Shown: one piece after another, positions 1 to 7,432 of the stretch
How positions within the stretch are numbered: the stretch's first letter is position 1
Layout of the letters: each line of letters begins with the position of its first letter
From: Phycisphaerae bacterium
GTDB taxonomy: Bacteria; Planctomycetota; Phycisphaerae; UBA1845; Fen-1342
Direction: 5' to 3'
NCBI GenBank assembly: GCA_030428945.1
Contig: JAUIEC010000008.1
Span: 124,001 to 188,000, forward strand
Length of the DNA: 64,000 bases
The notes under the pieces: generated by a model
What the model was told of the DNA's origin: nothing
The model's database searches: none
The model's input: only the letters and a program-made list of their open reading frames with translations
Translations under genes and position numbers: made by a program

Positions 1-1
1 C

Positions 2-985
2 AGCGCGCAGACACGACAGATCATTCTGGCGGCGGTCCTGGTGATCCTGGGACTCACCCTTTGGCTGATCTGGAGCGGACTGGTACCGGCACTGGGTGTC
101 CTCGACAAGTCGGCCGCCTGGCATCGAACGGTCGGCACCGAAGCAGTTGCGGTGTCATGGGGCGCCGTGCTCACCTGCGCACTGATCCTGCTTGCGACCA
201 TCGTCGCCTACCGCAACCTGCCAGGGTTCCTCGAAAGCACGGTCTTCCGGCTCGGCAGCCTTGACCGCGGGTCTCGCTTTGCGGTCAGCACGATCGCTGG
301 CTACGTGATCCTCGGCATCGGCGTGGTCATCGCCCTCCAGCGGATCGGCTGGGACTGGTCGCGCGCGCAATGGGTCGTCGCGGCACTCGGCGTCGGGCTG
401 GGCTTCGGCCTGCAGGAGATCGTCGCTAACTTTGCATCCGGTATCATCATTCTGTTGGAACGCCCCATTCGCGTCGGCGATGCGGTGACCATTGGAGGTC
501 TCAGTGGTACGGTCTCCCGAATGCAGATTCGTGCGACCACCATCACCGACTGGGACAACCTTGAGATCATCGTCCCTAACAAGGACCTCATAACGCAGCA
601 GGTGACCAACTGGACGCTGACCTCCACCGTGACGCGCGTCGTCGTCAAGGTTGGCGTGGAATACGCATCCAATCCCGAGGAAGTGCAGCGCATCCTGCTC
701 GAGACGGCCAAGTCGGTCGGGAATGTGCGAAGCACACCGCCGCCATCAGTATTCTTTCTCGGCTTTGGTGACAGCTCACTCAATTTCGAGGTGCGCGCAT
801 TCGTCAGCGAGTTGGGACACCGTGTCCCCGTCACCCACGAGCTCCACCGCCGCATTCACCGAGCCCTTAACGATGCCGGCATCGAGATCCCATTCCCGCA
901 ACGCGATCTCCACATGAAGCCCGGTCCCAGCGCAGTCCAGGCAGACGACCCTGCCCCCGATTGCGACGATCCAGGCGATGCCTGA
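2..985 (+). CDS. MscS-family mechanosensitive channel, C-terminal part (5' end outside window)
   Basis: The frame is open to the left edge of the window, so this is the C-terminal ~328 residues of a longer protein; a GTG at 41 is only an internal codon. Three hydrophobic segments are followed by the MscS pore-lining helix (around VVAALGVGLGFGLQEIVANF) and the MscS beta domain (LLERPIRVGDAVTIGGLSGTV, IIVPNKDLI..QVTNWT), then the mixed alpha/beta cytoplasmic vestibule. MscS-family channels in the inner membrane release osmolytes on hypo-osmotic shock. The multi-helix N-terminal lead-in fits the large MscK/MscM (KefA-like) subfamily, but that cannot be settled without the missing 5' part. The tail after PFPQRDLHM is short and acidic. 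It converges on the integrase gene to the right and does not appear linked to the metal genes. Confidence 0.9.
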   Translation, partial: SAQTRQIILAAVLVILGLTLWLIWSGLVPALGVLDKSAAWHRTVGTEAVAVSWGAVLTCALILLATIVAYRNLPGFLESTVFRLGSLDRGSRFAVSTIAGYVILGIGVVIALQRIGWDWSRAQWVVAALGVGLGFGLQEIVANFASGIIILLERPIRVGDAVTIGGLSGTVSRMQIRATTITDWDNLEIIVPNKDLITQQVTNWTLTSTVTRVVVKVGVEYASNPEEVQRILLETAKSVGNVRSTPPPSVFFLGFGDSSLNFEVRAFVSELGHRVPVTHELHRRIHRALNDAGIEIPFPQRDLHMKPGPSAVQADDPAPDCDDPGDA

Positions 986-1209
986 GGAAGACGCGTCACA
1001 ACCGTCGTCGTCCGATCGCCCCGGTTCGGATCTTATGGCCGTCGTCAGCCAAGCGACTCGTGCATGTCTGGCCGGTCCATCAAGGTCAACGAGGTCGGGT
1101 GCGCGAACAACAGGGTTGATGGCGCGTTCGCCCTCGCCTCGACGGCATCGCCCCCCGCGCTACTTGAAGCATGTACCGTCGAGTGCTGGCAGGTCGCCGC
1201 CGTGATCCC

Positions 1210-2646
1210 TCAAGCGCGCTCCGGGCGCGGATCGCGGAGTCTCGACTCCAGGACCTCTGTTACCGGCTTCATCTCCTGCTGGAGGGCTCGCTGGTAGTGG
1301 AGCCGCAGCCGGTTCAGGTGTGTGTACTTGACGATCGCGCCCTTACCCGGTGCGTGCCCCATCAGGTATCGGCGCTCGTGTTCGGACATGCCGCCATTTG
1401 CCATCGCCGTGGCGAACAGGTGACGGAAATCCTTCATTGTGGCGGCCCGAGGCCAGCCGAGCTGCCGTGTTATCTGATGGAACTCATCCGCGATGCGGTC
1501 GTAGGTCAAAGCCCCGGCGTCGCGCATCATTTCGTTGCGGATTTTCAGTTTGTCTCTTGCTGTGGCCGCGCTGGCGCGGCGTTGACGCTGCGCGTACTCG
1601 ACCGCCAGGTCATCAAGCCCCGCACCCAGCAGCGGCGGGTGTTCCTGTCCCATGCGAGCCCTGCGGCGAACGTAGACGAGTCCTTTCTGATCGCCGCCCA
1701 CGTCGATCAGTTCGGACCACGGCCGCGGCAGAGGCAGGCGCTTGTCGCGTCTCCCCTTCGTCGAATAGTCCAGTGCCGGAATACTCCGAACGGTCAACCA
1801 GTCAGCCTCGAGCATCTCGCGGAACATGAAGACCAGTTCCGTGGGCCTGAGCCCAAAGCGGACAATCGGAGCGAACAATCGCAGCTGGTAGTCATCACAG
1901 GCCCGCAGGAAATCTGCCGCCATATCGACCGTGATGTCCGGCTCGCGGACCATGTCATCGGTCGCGCGGCCTCGGCCAACCACACTCCGGACAAACGGGT
2001 TGCCAAGATCGCTGGGCAGCAGGCCACCGCGATGCGGGTCGATCGCCCAGGCAATCATCGCCCGGACCGTATCCATGACAAAGTCGGCCGCCTGCATTCG
2101 ACCTGTCGCAGAGTTGCCGTGACCGTTGCGCGCAACGGTCACTCCGTTCAGGTAGGCAGCGAATCCCAGGGACAATTCTCGATCGACTCGGGAGACGCGA
2201 CTGTAGCGGCGGGCGACCTCCGGCCGAGCAACATAGTCGCCAAAGTGCCGGAGCGCCGCTCGGTACCGTGCAACGGTCGACACGGCGAGAACGCCGGCGT
2301 CGGAGCGGCGTTCCAGATCCGCCAGATAGGCCCGGACGAGCTCCGGATGAGTCAGTCGCCGCCGCGTGCAACCAGAACGTCGGAACTCGATCAAGCGTTG
2401 ATCAATGACCCGCGCTCGGGCTACCGCGTCAATCAGGTCACCGTCGACACGGTCCGAGAGGTTCTGGCGAGCTTGCCGATCCCACCACTGCAGGATGTAG
2501 TGGTCCCGTCTTCGGTAGACACGTACATGCTGTGGTGATTGCGACGTACCCGGGAACTCGACCACCCTCACGAGCCGGTGACGTTCACCATAACGCTGCG
2601 ACCATGAGCGGCCGGTCGTCGTACGTTCCTTTGTAGTCACTTCCAT
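1210..2646 (-). CDS. tyrosine recombinase/integrase
   Basis: A 478-aa site-specific recombinase of the tyrosine family. The catalytic domain is in the C-terminal half: the first arginine in GLRPTEL, a lysine-bearing beta hairpin (STKGRRDKRLPLP), the second-arginine box MKDFRHLFATAM, MGH and the nucleophile in VKYTHLN. In the usual HxxR box the histidine is replaced by lysine (K-D-F-R), a variation to note. The N-terminal part contains a core-binding domain (LTHPELVRAYLADL ... STVARYRAALRHF). I prefer the ATG at 2646; a GTG at 2703 would add 19 residues, but that stretch overlaps an 18-bp element repeated upstream of the serine recombinase operon. It probably mobilises the small island it sits in; no att sites could be proven. 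Confidence 0.88.
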   Translation of the reverse strand: MEVTTKERTTTGRSWSQRYGERHRLVRVVEFPGTSQSPQHVRVYRRRDHYILQWWDRQARQNLSDRVDGDLIDAVARARVIDQRLIEFRRSGCTRRRLTHPELVRAYLADLERRSDAGVLAVSTVARYRAALRHFGDYVARPEVARRYSRVSRVDRELSLGFAAYLNGVTVARNGHGNSATGRMQAADFVMDTVRAMIAWAIDPHRGGLLPSDLGNPFVRSVVGRGRATDDMVREPDITVDMAADFLRACDDYQLRLFAPIVRFGLRPTELVFMFREMLEADWLTVRSIPALDYSTKGRRDKRLPLPRPWSELIDVGGDQKGLVYVRRRARMGQEHPPLLGAGLDDLAVEYAQRQRRASAATARDKLKIRNEMMRDAGALTYDRIADEFHQITRQLGWPRAATMKDFRHLFATAMANGGMSEHERRYLMGHAPGKGAIVKYTHLNRLRLHYQRALQQEMKPVTEVLESRLRDPRPERA

Positions 2647-2991
2647 CTCGAATGCCACCCGGGCCGCGGATCGCGGACGCTTTACCACTAGGCATCCGCG
2701 CACCCGCGGAAACCTGTGCCGCGGACACGCTCAACGTGCTGGCTGCCCTTTTTGCGCCAGACCGCATCCCCGAGGCGGATTCGAGGAATCCCCGGACTTG
2801 GTGGTGAGCTGCCGTAACCGCGTCTCGGAGCGAAGCGCTGTTTCCTGTCAGAGTTCGCGTGAGCCCCTCCGGGCTGGGTGTTCGAGTGATTTTTGGACAT
2901 TTGGGCACAATCTGATCTACTGGCTAGCAGCGGCTGGCCGCGAGGCCGGAGGCACGCCCATCCAGCCGCCGGAGTACTTGAGGATTCCGCC
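2647..2991. other. intergenic region between divergent integrase and unknown gene
   Basis: No credible gene. It holds the upstream region of the integrase (minus strand), including an 18-bp element at 2685-2702 that recurs inverted at 4570-4587, and next to it a small hairpin (CCGCG, 3-nt loop, CGCGG) at 2664-2676. A run of T at 2750-2754 is not preceded by a strong stem. I see no tRNA that could serve as an integration target. Confidence 0.5.
2664..2702 (-). repeat. 18-bp inverted-repeat element plus hairpin, integrase copy
   Basis: Read on the minus strand, TGCGCGGATGCCTAGTGG is at 2702-2685 and is followed by a 5-bp hairpin at 2676-2664. The same 18 bp occurs on the plus strand at 4570-4587, again followed at once by a hairpin and then by a recombination-module gene. 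It could be a shared promoter/operator or a recombination half-site; the sequence alone does not decide. Confidence 0.55.
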
Positions 2992-4224
2992 ATGGAACAC
3001 GGCGTCATTGAGATTGAGCGTGTCGGCCGCACGTTTGAGTTCAGGCTTTGTCGGCGAGACCTCACGCTGGGGTCGGCCAGAACAGCGATCCGCGTGCCCT
3101 ATTACTGGATGGGTCTGCCTGAGCTTCGGGAGCGCGGCGGTGGGCCCAATGCGCGACCGTGTCTTGATCTATGGTGGGCGATGACCGAGGCGCAGTCCTT
3201 CGTTGGCGATGAGCGTTTCGAAGCGGAAGTCATGCTCGTCCTGGCCGAGCTGTATCCGTACGTTGCCCGCGACAGGGGGCCCCAGCGTGTGTTTTCTGAC
3301 GCATTGCTCAAACCAGGCGCCTACGGCGGTGAGCGCGAGTACTCGCTTCCCGCGGCGGAGTGGCGCCGACTTCTGAAGGTCTGCCGGGCACAGGATCCGG
3401 CTGCGATTGATCGAGAGGCACGGAGCCTGCTCATCGACAATCAGCCGTCGGCGGATGAAATGCCGGACTATCAGAAGGCGTGCCAGGCGTGGGTTGGCAA
3501 CGGGATCGCTGCACTCCGCCGCGGCGGCGTAGGTGCGCTGCGGGGGTATGCTCAATCCGACATGACAGAGTGGATACGCCGATATCGTCGACGCGGCAAG
3601 CTCGTCCGAGTACGGCTCTTCATCGACATGCTCTCCGCAGAGGCCGCCGCGGCCTTTCGCGTGTGCTACGCCAACGCGTGGGCGCAGATCATCGCGACAC
3701 TGGTCGCAAAGGGCCTGCTCGATCCGCTCGGGGAACGTCTTCATCGCTTCTGGCACAACGTAGTTCGGGTCGAGGACCGCGATCTCTTTGCCGGCCTCGT
3801 TCCGGCTCTTCACCCCTTATCTGAACGCATATTTCGAAGTTCCGACTACCGCGAAGCACTCCGCGCATGGCTCCATTCCGCCAGCGCGCGCGGCGTTGAC
3901 AACTGGGAGTGCCCGGAGTTCTGGGACGTTTTCGCGGTCATTCTCGCCGCCGCCGCAGAACATAAACACCTGCGTAACGAACAGAACTCGAAACGTCGGA
4001 AGCCAGAACCAGAGGCAGAGCAGGAAGGCGTCCATCAAGCCGCAGAGGACGATGTCGTCGCGGACCAATTCGCCGCCTACGCTGCGGACCGATCACTCGC
4101 CTGCTCGGTGTGCGGCAGTCGGGTCAAGTTCACTGAGGTTCATCCCGACGATGACCGCGAAAGCGGTGTTCGCATCAGGTACGAGTGCGTTCAGTGCGAA
4201 CAGCCCGGCGAGGTAGAGGCCTGA
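2992..4224 (+). CDS. unknown protein with C-terminal zinc ribbon
   Basis: A 410-aa protein I do not recognise. I chose the ATG at 2992 (MEHGVIEIER) because it has GGAG/GAGGA sequences just upstream and gives a sensible soluble N-terminus; the frame is open further upstream to 2893. The body is mostly helical and rich in Trp and Arg (PYYWMGLPEL, CLDLWWAMTEAQ, MTEWIRRYRRRGKL). A charged low-complexity linker (RKPEPEAEQEG) leads to a C-terminal CxxC ... CxxC pair (CSVCGSRVKF ... YECVQCEQ), a probable zinc ribbon. It is flanked by two recombinases and is divergent from the integrase, so it is likely cargo or an accessory factor of the element. No membrane segment or signal peptide is visible. Confidence 0.65.
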   Translation: MEHGVIEIERVGRTFEFRLCRRDLTLGSARTAIRVPYYWMGLPELRERGGGPNARPCLDLWWAMTEAQSFVGDERFEAEVMLVLAELYPYVARDRGPQRVFSDALLKPGAYGGEREYSLPAAEWRRLLKVCRAQDPAAIDREARSLLIDNQPSADEMPDYQKACQAWVGNGIAALRRGGVGALRGYAQSDMTEWIRRYRRRGKLVRVRLFIDMLSAEAAAAFRVCYANAWAQIIATLVAKGLLDPLGERLHRFWHNVVRVEDRDLFAGLVPALHPLSERIFRSSDYREALRAWLHSASARGVDNWECPEFWDVFAVILAAAAEHKHLRNEQNSKRRKPEPEAEQEGVHQAAEDDVVADQFAAYAADRSLACSVCGSRVKFTEVHPDDDRESGVRIRYECVQCEQPGEVEA

Positions 4225-4647
4225 ATAGCACCGCCGCTCGCGCGCGGGTCAACTGGAACCGCCCGGCTGCCCGGTCGCCCGCCGCCGCCCGCGCCGCGCT
4301 CTGATGCACACGCTGCCATCACGCTCGTCACCACCAGCCGCCGTGCCCAGTCGATCGCATAGCGGACAGCTTGACCTTCCGTCCGTGGCGGTGAGGTCAG
4401 GTCTCCCGGCCGAAAGAGACAGGTTCCGCTAGGCTAGAGCCGATTCCGCGCTTGGCGAATTCAGTCTACCAACCTCCTCAGTCACCCCCGGACGCGCCGC
4501 GCACGCTCGATGTCCACCGCCGTGTTGCGGGCGGCCCATGAAAGTGCAAACACCCGTCGATCAAACCACTGCGCGGATGCCTAGTGGCAGCAGCGTTGTT
4601 CGCTGCCGCCGACGGCACTCGCGCCTCCTCTGGAAAGGAAGCACGAA
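4225..4647. other. intergenic region upstream of serine recombinase module
   Basis: No credible ORF. It is GC-rich, and its right-hand end holds the second 18-bp element (4570-4587) and a strong hairpin (4586-4610) that lies in the presumed leader of the 91-aa gene. No clear -35/-10 pair was found. Confidence 0.5.
4570..4610 (+). repeat. 18-bp inverted-repeat element plus hairpin, serine recombinase copy
   Basis: TGCGCGGATGCCTAGTGG at 4570-4587 is the inverted copy of 2685-2702. It overlaps a hairpin GGCAGCAGCG, loop TTGTT, CGCTGCCGCC (4586-4610) with a single mismatch. The start codon of the downstream gene is at 4648. The hairpin could be a leader structure or a recombination site. Confidence 0.55.
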
Positions 4648-4923
4648 ATGCCCGTTAGCAAGAACAGTGACCAGCAAGCCGTAAACGAGCCCCCCGCGAT
4701 CCCACCCGCTGCATGGTGGGACCTGCAACGGCTCGCCGAGTTGCTGGCCAAGGACGCGATCAGTTGGCCGAGCGGACTGTCAGCACAACAGGACGAACAG
4801 CTCTTGGAAGCGGTTCGGAGTCGCCGTCGCTCTCGGCTGGTCACGATCATTTCGCGCCAGATCGCACACGATCTGGCGCGCGATGAACGACAGGAGGAAC
4901 CAAATGATTGCCGTGAAGTTTGA
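4648..4923 (+). CDS. 91-aa protein preceding the serine recombinase
   Basis: A small soluble basic protein, not recognised. It has a proline-rich start, a WWDLQRLAELLAKD helix and an RSRRRSRLVTIISRQIAHDLARDE segment that could bind DNA or protein. The ATG is preceded by GGAAAGGA, a good ribosome binding site. Its last 20 nt overlap the start of the serine recombinase, which suggests co-transcription and translational coupling. Position and size fit an accessory factor of the recombinase, such as a directionality factor or regulator, but that is inference from context only. Confidence 0.7.
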   Translation: MPVSKNSDQQAVNEPPAIPPAAWWDLQRLAELLAKDAISWPSGLSAQQDEQLLEAVRSRRRSRLVTIISRQIAHDLARDERQEEPNDCREV

Positions 4924-6970
4924 CCCGAAGTTACCGCTGCGGTTCGTGCGCTACCTGCGAATGTCGACCGAAATGCAGAACGCGCGGTCCCCCGACCAGC
5001 AGCTTGACGAGATCAATCGCCAGCTTCAGCGGACCGGATACCCCTGGGTTCACGTAGCCGATTTCCGCGACGACGCGATCTCGGGTCGTCTCATGCGCAA
5101 GCGCCCAGATTTCACCCGCATGATCGAAGGCATCAAAACGGGGTCTTTGCAAGTCGATGTCATTGCAGTCGATACGATCGAACGGCTCGGCAGAATGAAC
5201 GAGCTGCAGGCACTGCGCTACGAACTGCAGGTCAAGTATGGCGTCCTGGTCGTCACCGCCGACTCGCACTTTAGTGACCCGACCAGCGCTGCCGGCAAGG
5301 CGCTCGGCATGGTGGAGAACATTCGCGCCACCACGCATGGAGACGCCTTGGCTCACAACGTTCGCCGTGGCAAACTGGATACGGCAAAGAACAAACGCTG
5401 GCCCGGCGGACCCGCGCCACGTGGCCATCGCCTGCAGAGCATCATGAAACCGGATGTCGAGCCCGCTGAAGTCGCCTATCGCGTGCTCGTCCCCGACCCG
5501 GCCACAGCGCCGGTCATTCGCGAGTACTTTCGGCTGGCCCATGAAAACGGATGGGGCGGCGGCCGCATCGCCAAGCACCTGAATTCGGACCCCGACTGGG
5601 TCGCGAAGCACGGCAAGGTCGCCGGTTCGACGGTTGACTATCATCTTGCCAACCCGATTCACAAGGGCACCCTCCGGTATAACCGCTTTCAAACCGGTAT
5701 TGCTGATGACCGCCGCGTTGCGACTCGGAACGATGAATCGGACGTGGTCCACGTGGAGAACTACTGCGAACCGATTGTGGATCCGCCTGTGTTTGATTCG
5801 GTCCAGGAGATGCGACGCGTACGCAGCGATCAGATTCGTTCCGCTCGTACGGCGCGTAAACAGTCCGGTGGGAAGCAGATCATGCCGGTGGCGCCCGGTG
5901 TGACCGTTAGGTACCCGTTGACAGGACTGGTGCGGTGTGGTGTCTGTGGCGGATCGATGCGCCCCAACAGCAGCCGGCACGGTCGGTACCAGTACGGCTA
6001 CTACTATTGTCCTCACCTCTCCGACGGTCGCTGTACGAACCGTCAGCGTGTACGCATCGACTGGCTGTGGCGCGTTTTCGTCGCGCGGCTGCGCGACCAG
6101 TTGTTCCCGCTTGGCGCGGACGGTGACGGTGGTACGCCTTCGTGGCTCAGTGAACTCGTGGCAGCCATCCGAGCGGAGCTGTTGCGCCGAGCCAAGCAGA
6201 AACAGGACGATCGTCCATTGCTCGAACGTGATCTGGAGGACCTGCTGGAAAAGATCAGCGGATGGTCTCAGTCGCTTGCCAAACCCGATCTCAGCGCGGC
6301 CGTTCGCGCGCACATTGAGCAGGAGTTCAACGCAGCCCTTGCTCGTCAACAGAAGCTCGAGGACGAACTCGCCGGGCTGGCCCACGACGTTGAGCGCGCC
6401 GACAAGATGCTCGACGTGGAGGGCGTAGTCGACCGCCTCCGCCACCTGTCTGAATTGCTCGGCACCACGAATCCGACTGCGCTCAACGTCGAGTTGGCAC
6501 GCCACGTCGAGCAGATACTCGTTCATCCGGATGGTCGCGTCACGATGCGTACGCACCGTCTCGGAGCGTTCGAGGGCGTGACCGGGTTGCTGGCGATCCC
6601 GGCCGGTCACACGCCAGATTGTTCGTTGAAGTCGGCCGGCGCGACCGGCAACGGCATCGTCCAGCCGCGCAAATCGTTGCTAGCCAGGCACGATACCAAC
6701 GGGTCAGTGACCAACAGTACGGGCGCCGCGCCGCGAGTCGATCTCACCTTCACCAAACTGCCCGACCGCTGGGTGGACGAACACGTGGTGCAGATTCCCA
6801 GGCGTCATACCTTCGCGCACCTGCGTGCGCATGACGTGGCGAAGAAGAAGCAGGAGACCGACTGGTCGAATGCCAAGCTGGCGGAGCACTTCGGCGTGTC
6901 GGGACCGACGATTCGCCACGCGCTCCAGATTGCCAGCCGCCGCGAACCGCCTTGTGACGACGATCGGTAG
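4904..6970 (+). CDS. large serine recombinase
   Basis: A 688-aa large serine recombinase. The N-terminal resolvase domain has YLRMSTE with the presumed nucleophile Ser21, DAISGRLMRKRPDF and DTIERLGR carrying the family arginines. Next come the recombinase domain (about residues 190-300) and a zinc ribbon around 345-385 (CGVCGGSMRPN ... YYCPHLSDGRCTN). A long coiled-coil stretch and a C-terminal helix-turn-helix-like segment (LAEHFGVSGPTIRHALQIA) end the protein. I chose ATG 4904 because AGGAGG lies at the right distance just before it; an upstream ATG at 4883 has no such site. These enzymes integrate and excise phages and elements at specific sites. Catalytic residues look intact. It is followed by a hairpin and a gene-poor stretch. 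Confidence 0.93.
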   Translation: MIAVKFDPKLPLRFVRYLRMSTEMQNARSPDQQLDEINRQLQRTGYPWVHVADFRDDAISGRLMRKRPDFTRMIEGIKTGSLQVDVIAVDTIERLGRMNELQALRYELQVKYGVLVVTADSHFSDPTSAAGKALGMVENIRATTHGDALAHNVRRGKLDTAKNKRWPGGPAPRGHRLQSIMKPDVEPAEVAYRVLVPDPATAPVIREYFRLAHENGWGGGRIAKHLNSDPDWVAKHGKVAGSTVDYHLANPIHKGTLRYNRFQTGIADDRRVATRNDESDVVHVENYCEPIVDPPVFDSVQEMRRVRSDQIRSARTARKQSGGKQIMPVAPGVTVRYPLTGLVRCGVCGGSMRPNSSRHGRYQYGYYYCPHLSDGRCTNRQRVRIDWLWRVFVARLRDQLFPLGADGDGGTPSWLSELVAAIRAELLRRAKQKQDDRPLLERDLEDLLEKISGWSQSLAKPDLSAAVRAHIEQEFNAALARQQKLEDELAGLAHDVERADKMLDVEGVVDRLRHLSELLGTTNPTALNVELARHVEQILVHPDGRVTMRTHRLGAFEGVTGLLAIPAGHTPDCSLKSAGATGNGIVQPRKSLLARHDTNGSVTNSTGAAPRVDLTFTKLPDRWVDEHVVQIPRRHTFAHLRAHDVAKKKQETDWSNAKLAEHFGVSGPTIRHALQIASRREPPCDDDR

Positions 6971-7432
6971 GTAGCCCCCGAACATTCAAATCCGCCGCAC
7001 GGGGCAGCCGGCTTGGGCCGGCTCGCCTCGTTCCATGTGACGGACAATCACCTAACGCCATGAGTACACCGTGTTTACGCTGCACTTGCCGAACGGAAGA
7101 GAAACCCGCATGGCGCCCAGTACAGGGTCCTGTCTTGGGCGGAATACGGAAAAACGTGCGGGTGGACTTGGGTGTCCGTTCCGCGGCGCCGGCGATTCGC
7201 CGTTGACCTCCAAACCGGCGACCTGAGGAGCCGGATGTACAATCGTGCACGTCCGGATCGGTGAAGCCACCGGAGCGGGGATCCCCGGGGACCTGGGCCG
7301 CTTGAAGAGCTGTCGACATCGGGATCGGCTCTGATCAGCGGGGTCAGGAAGGACCGTTGATCGTACTTCCGCGTCCACGAATCTCCTCAATAATCCCGAC
7401 CGTTCTCAGCCTGCGCAAGCCTCGAGGCTTGG
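6971..7432. other. gene-poor stretch after the serine recombinase
   Basis: Open frames here overlap one another on both strands and show no recognisable domain, so I call none. It contains the hairpin at 7006-7023 and an imperfect inverted repeat near 7220-7245. It is the boundary between the recombinase island and the mercury/selenoprotein locus, and it may hold an element end, but no attL/attR-like duplication was seen. Confidence 0.5.
7006..7023 (+). terminator. hairpin downstream of serine recombinase
   Basis: AGCCGGC, loop TTGG, GCCGGCT forms a perfect 7-bp GC-rich stem 36 nt after the recombinase stop codon. There is no T-run after it, so intrinsic termination is only a possibility. 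Confidence 0.35.

Noticed and set aside
1171..2538. 455-codon open frame on the plus strand
   Set aside because: It is the antisense of the tyrosine recombinase and shows no domain.
2644..2703. tRNA-like sequence at the integrase start (minus strand GCGGATGCCTAGTGGTAAAG)
   Set aside because: The D-arm-like piece has no matching T-arm or acceptor partner, so I do not call a tRNA.
4931..6610. 559-codon open frame on the minus strand
   Set aside because: It is antisense to the serine recombinase, whose motifs are clear.
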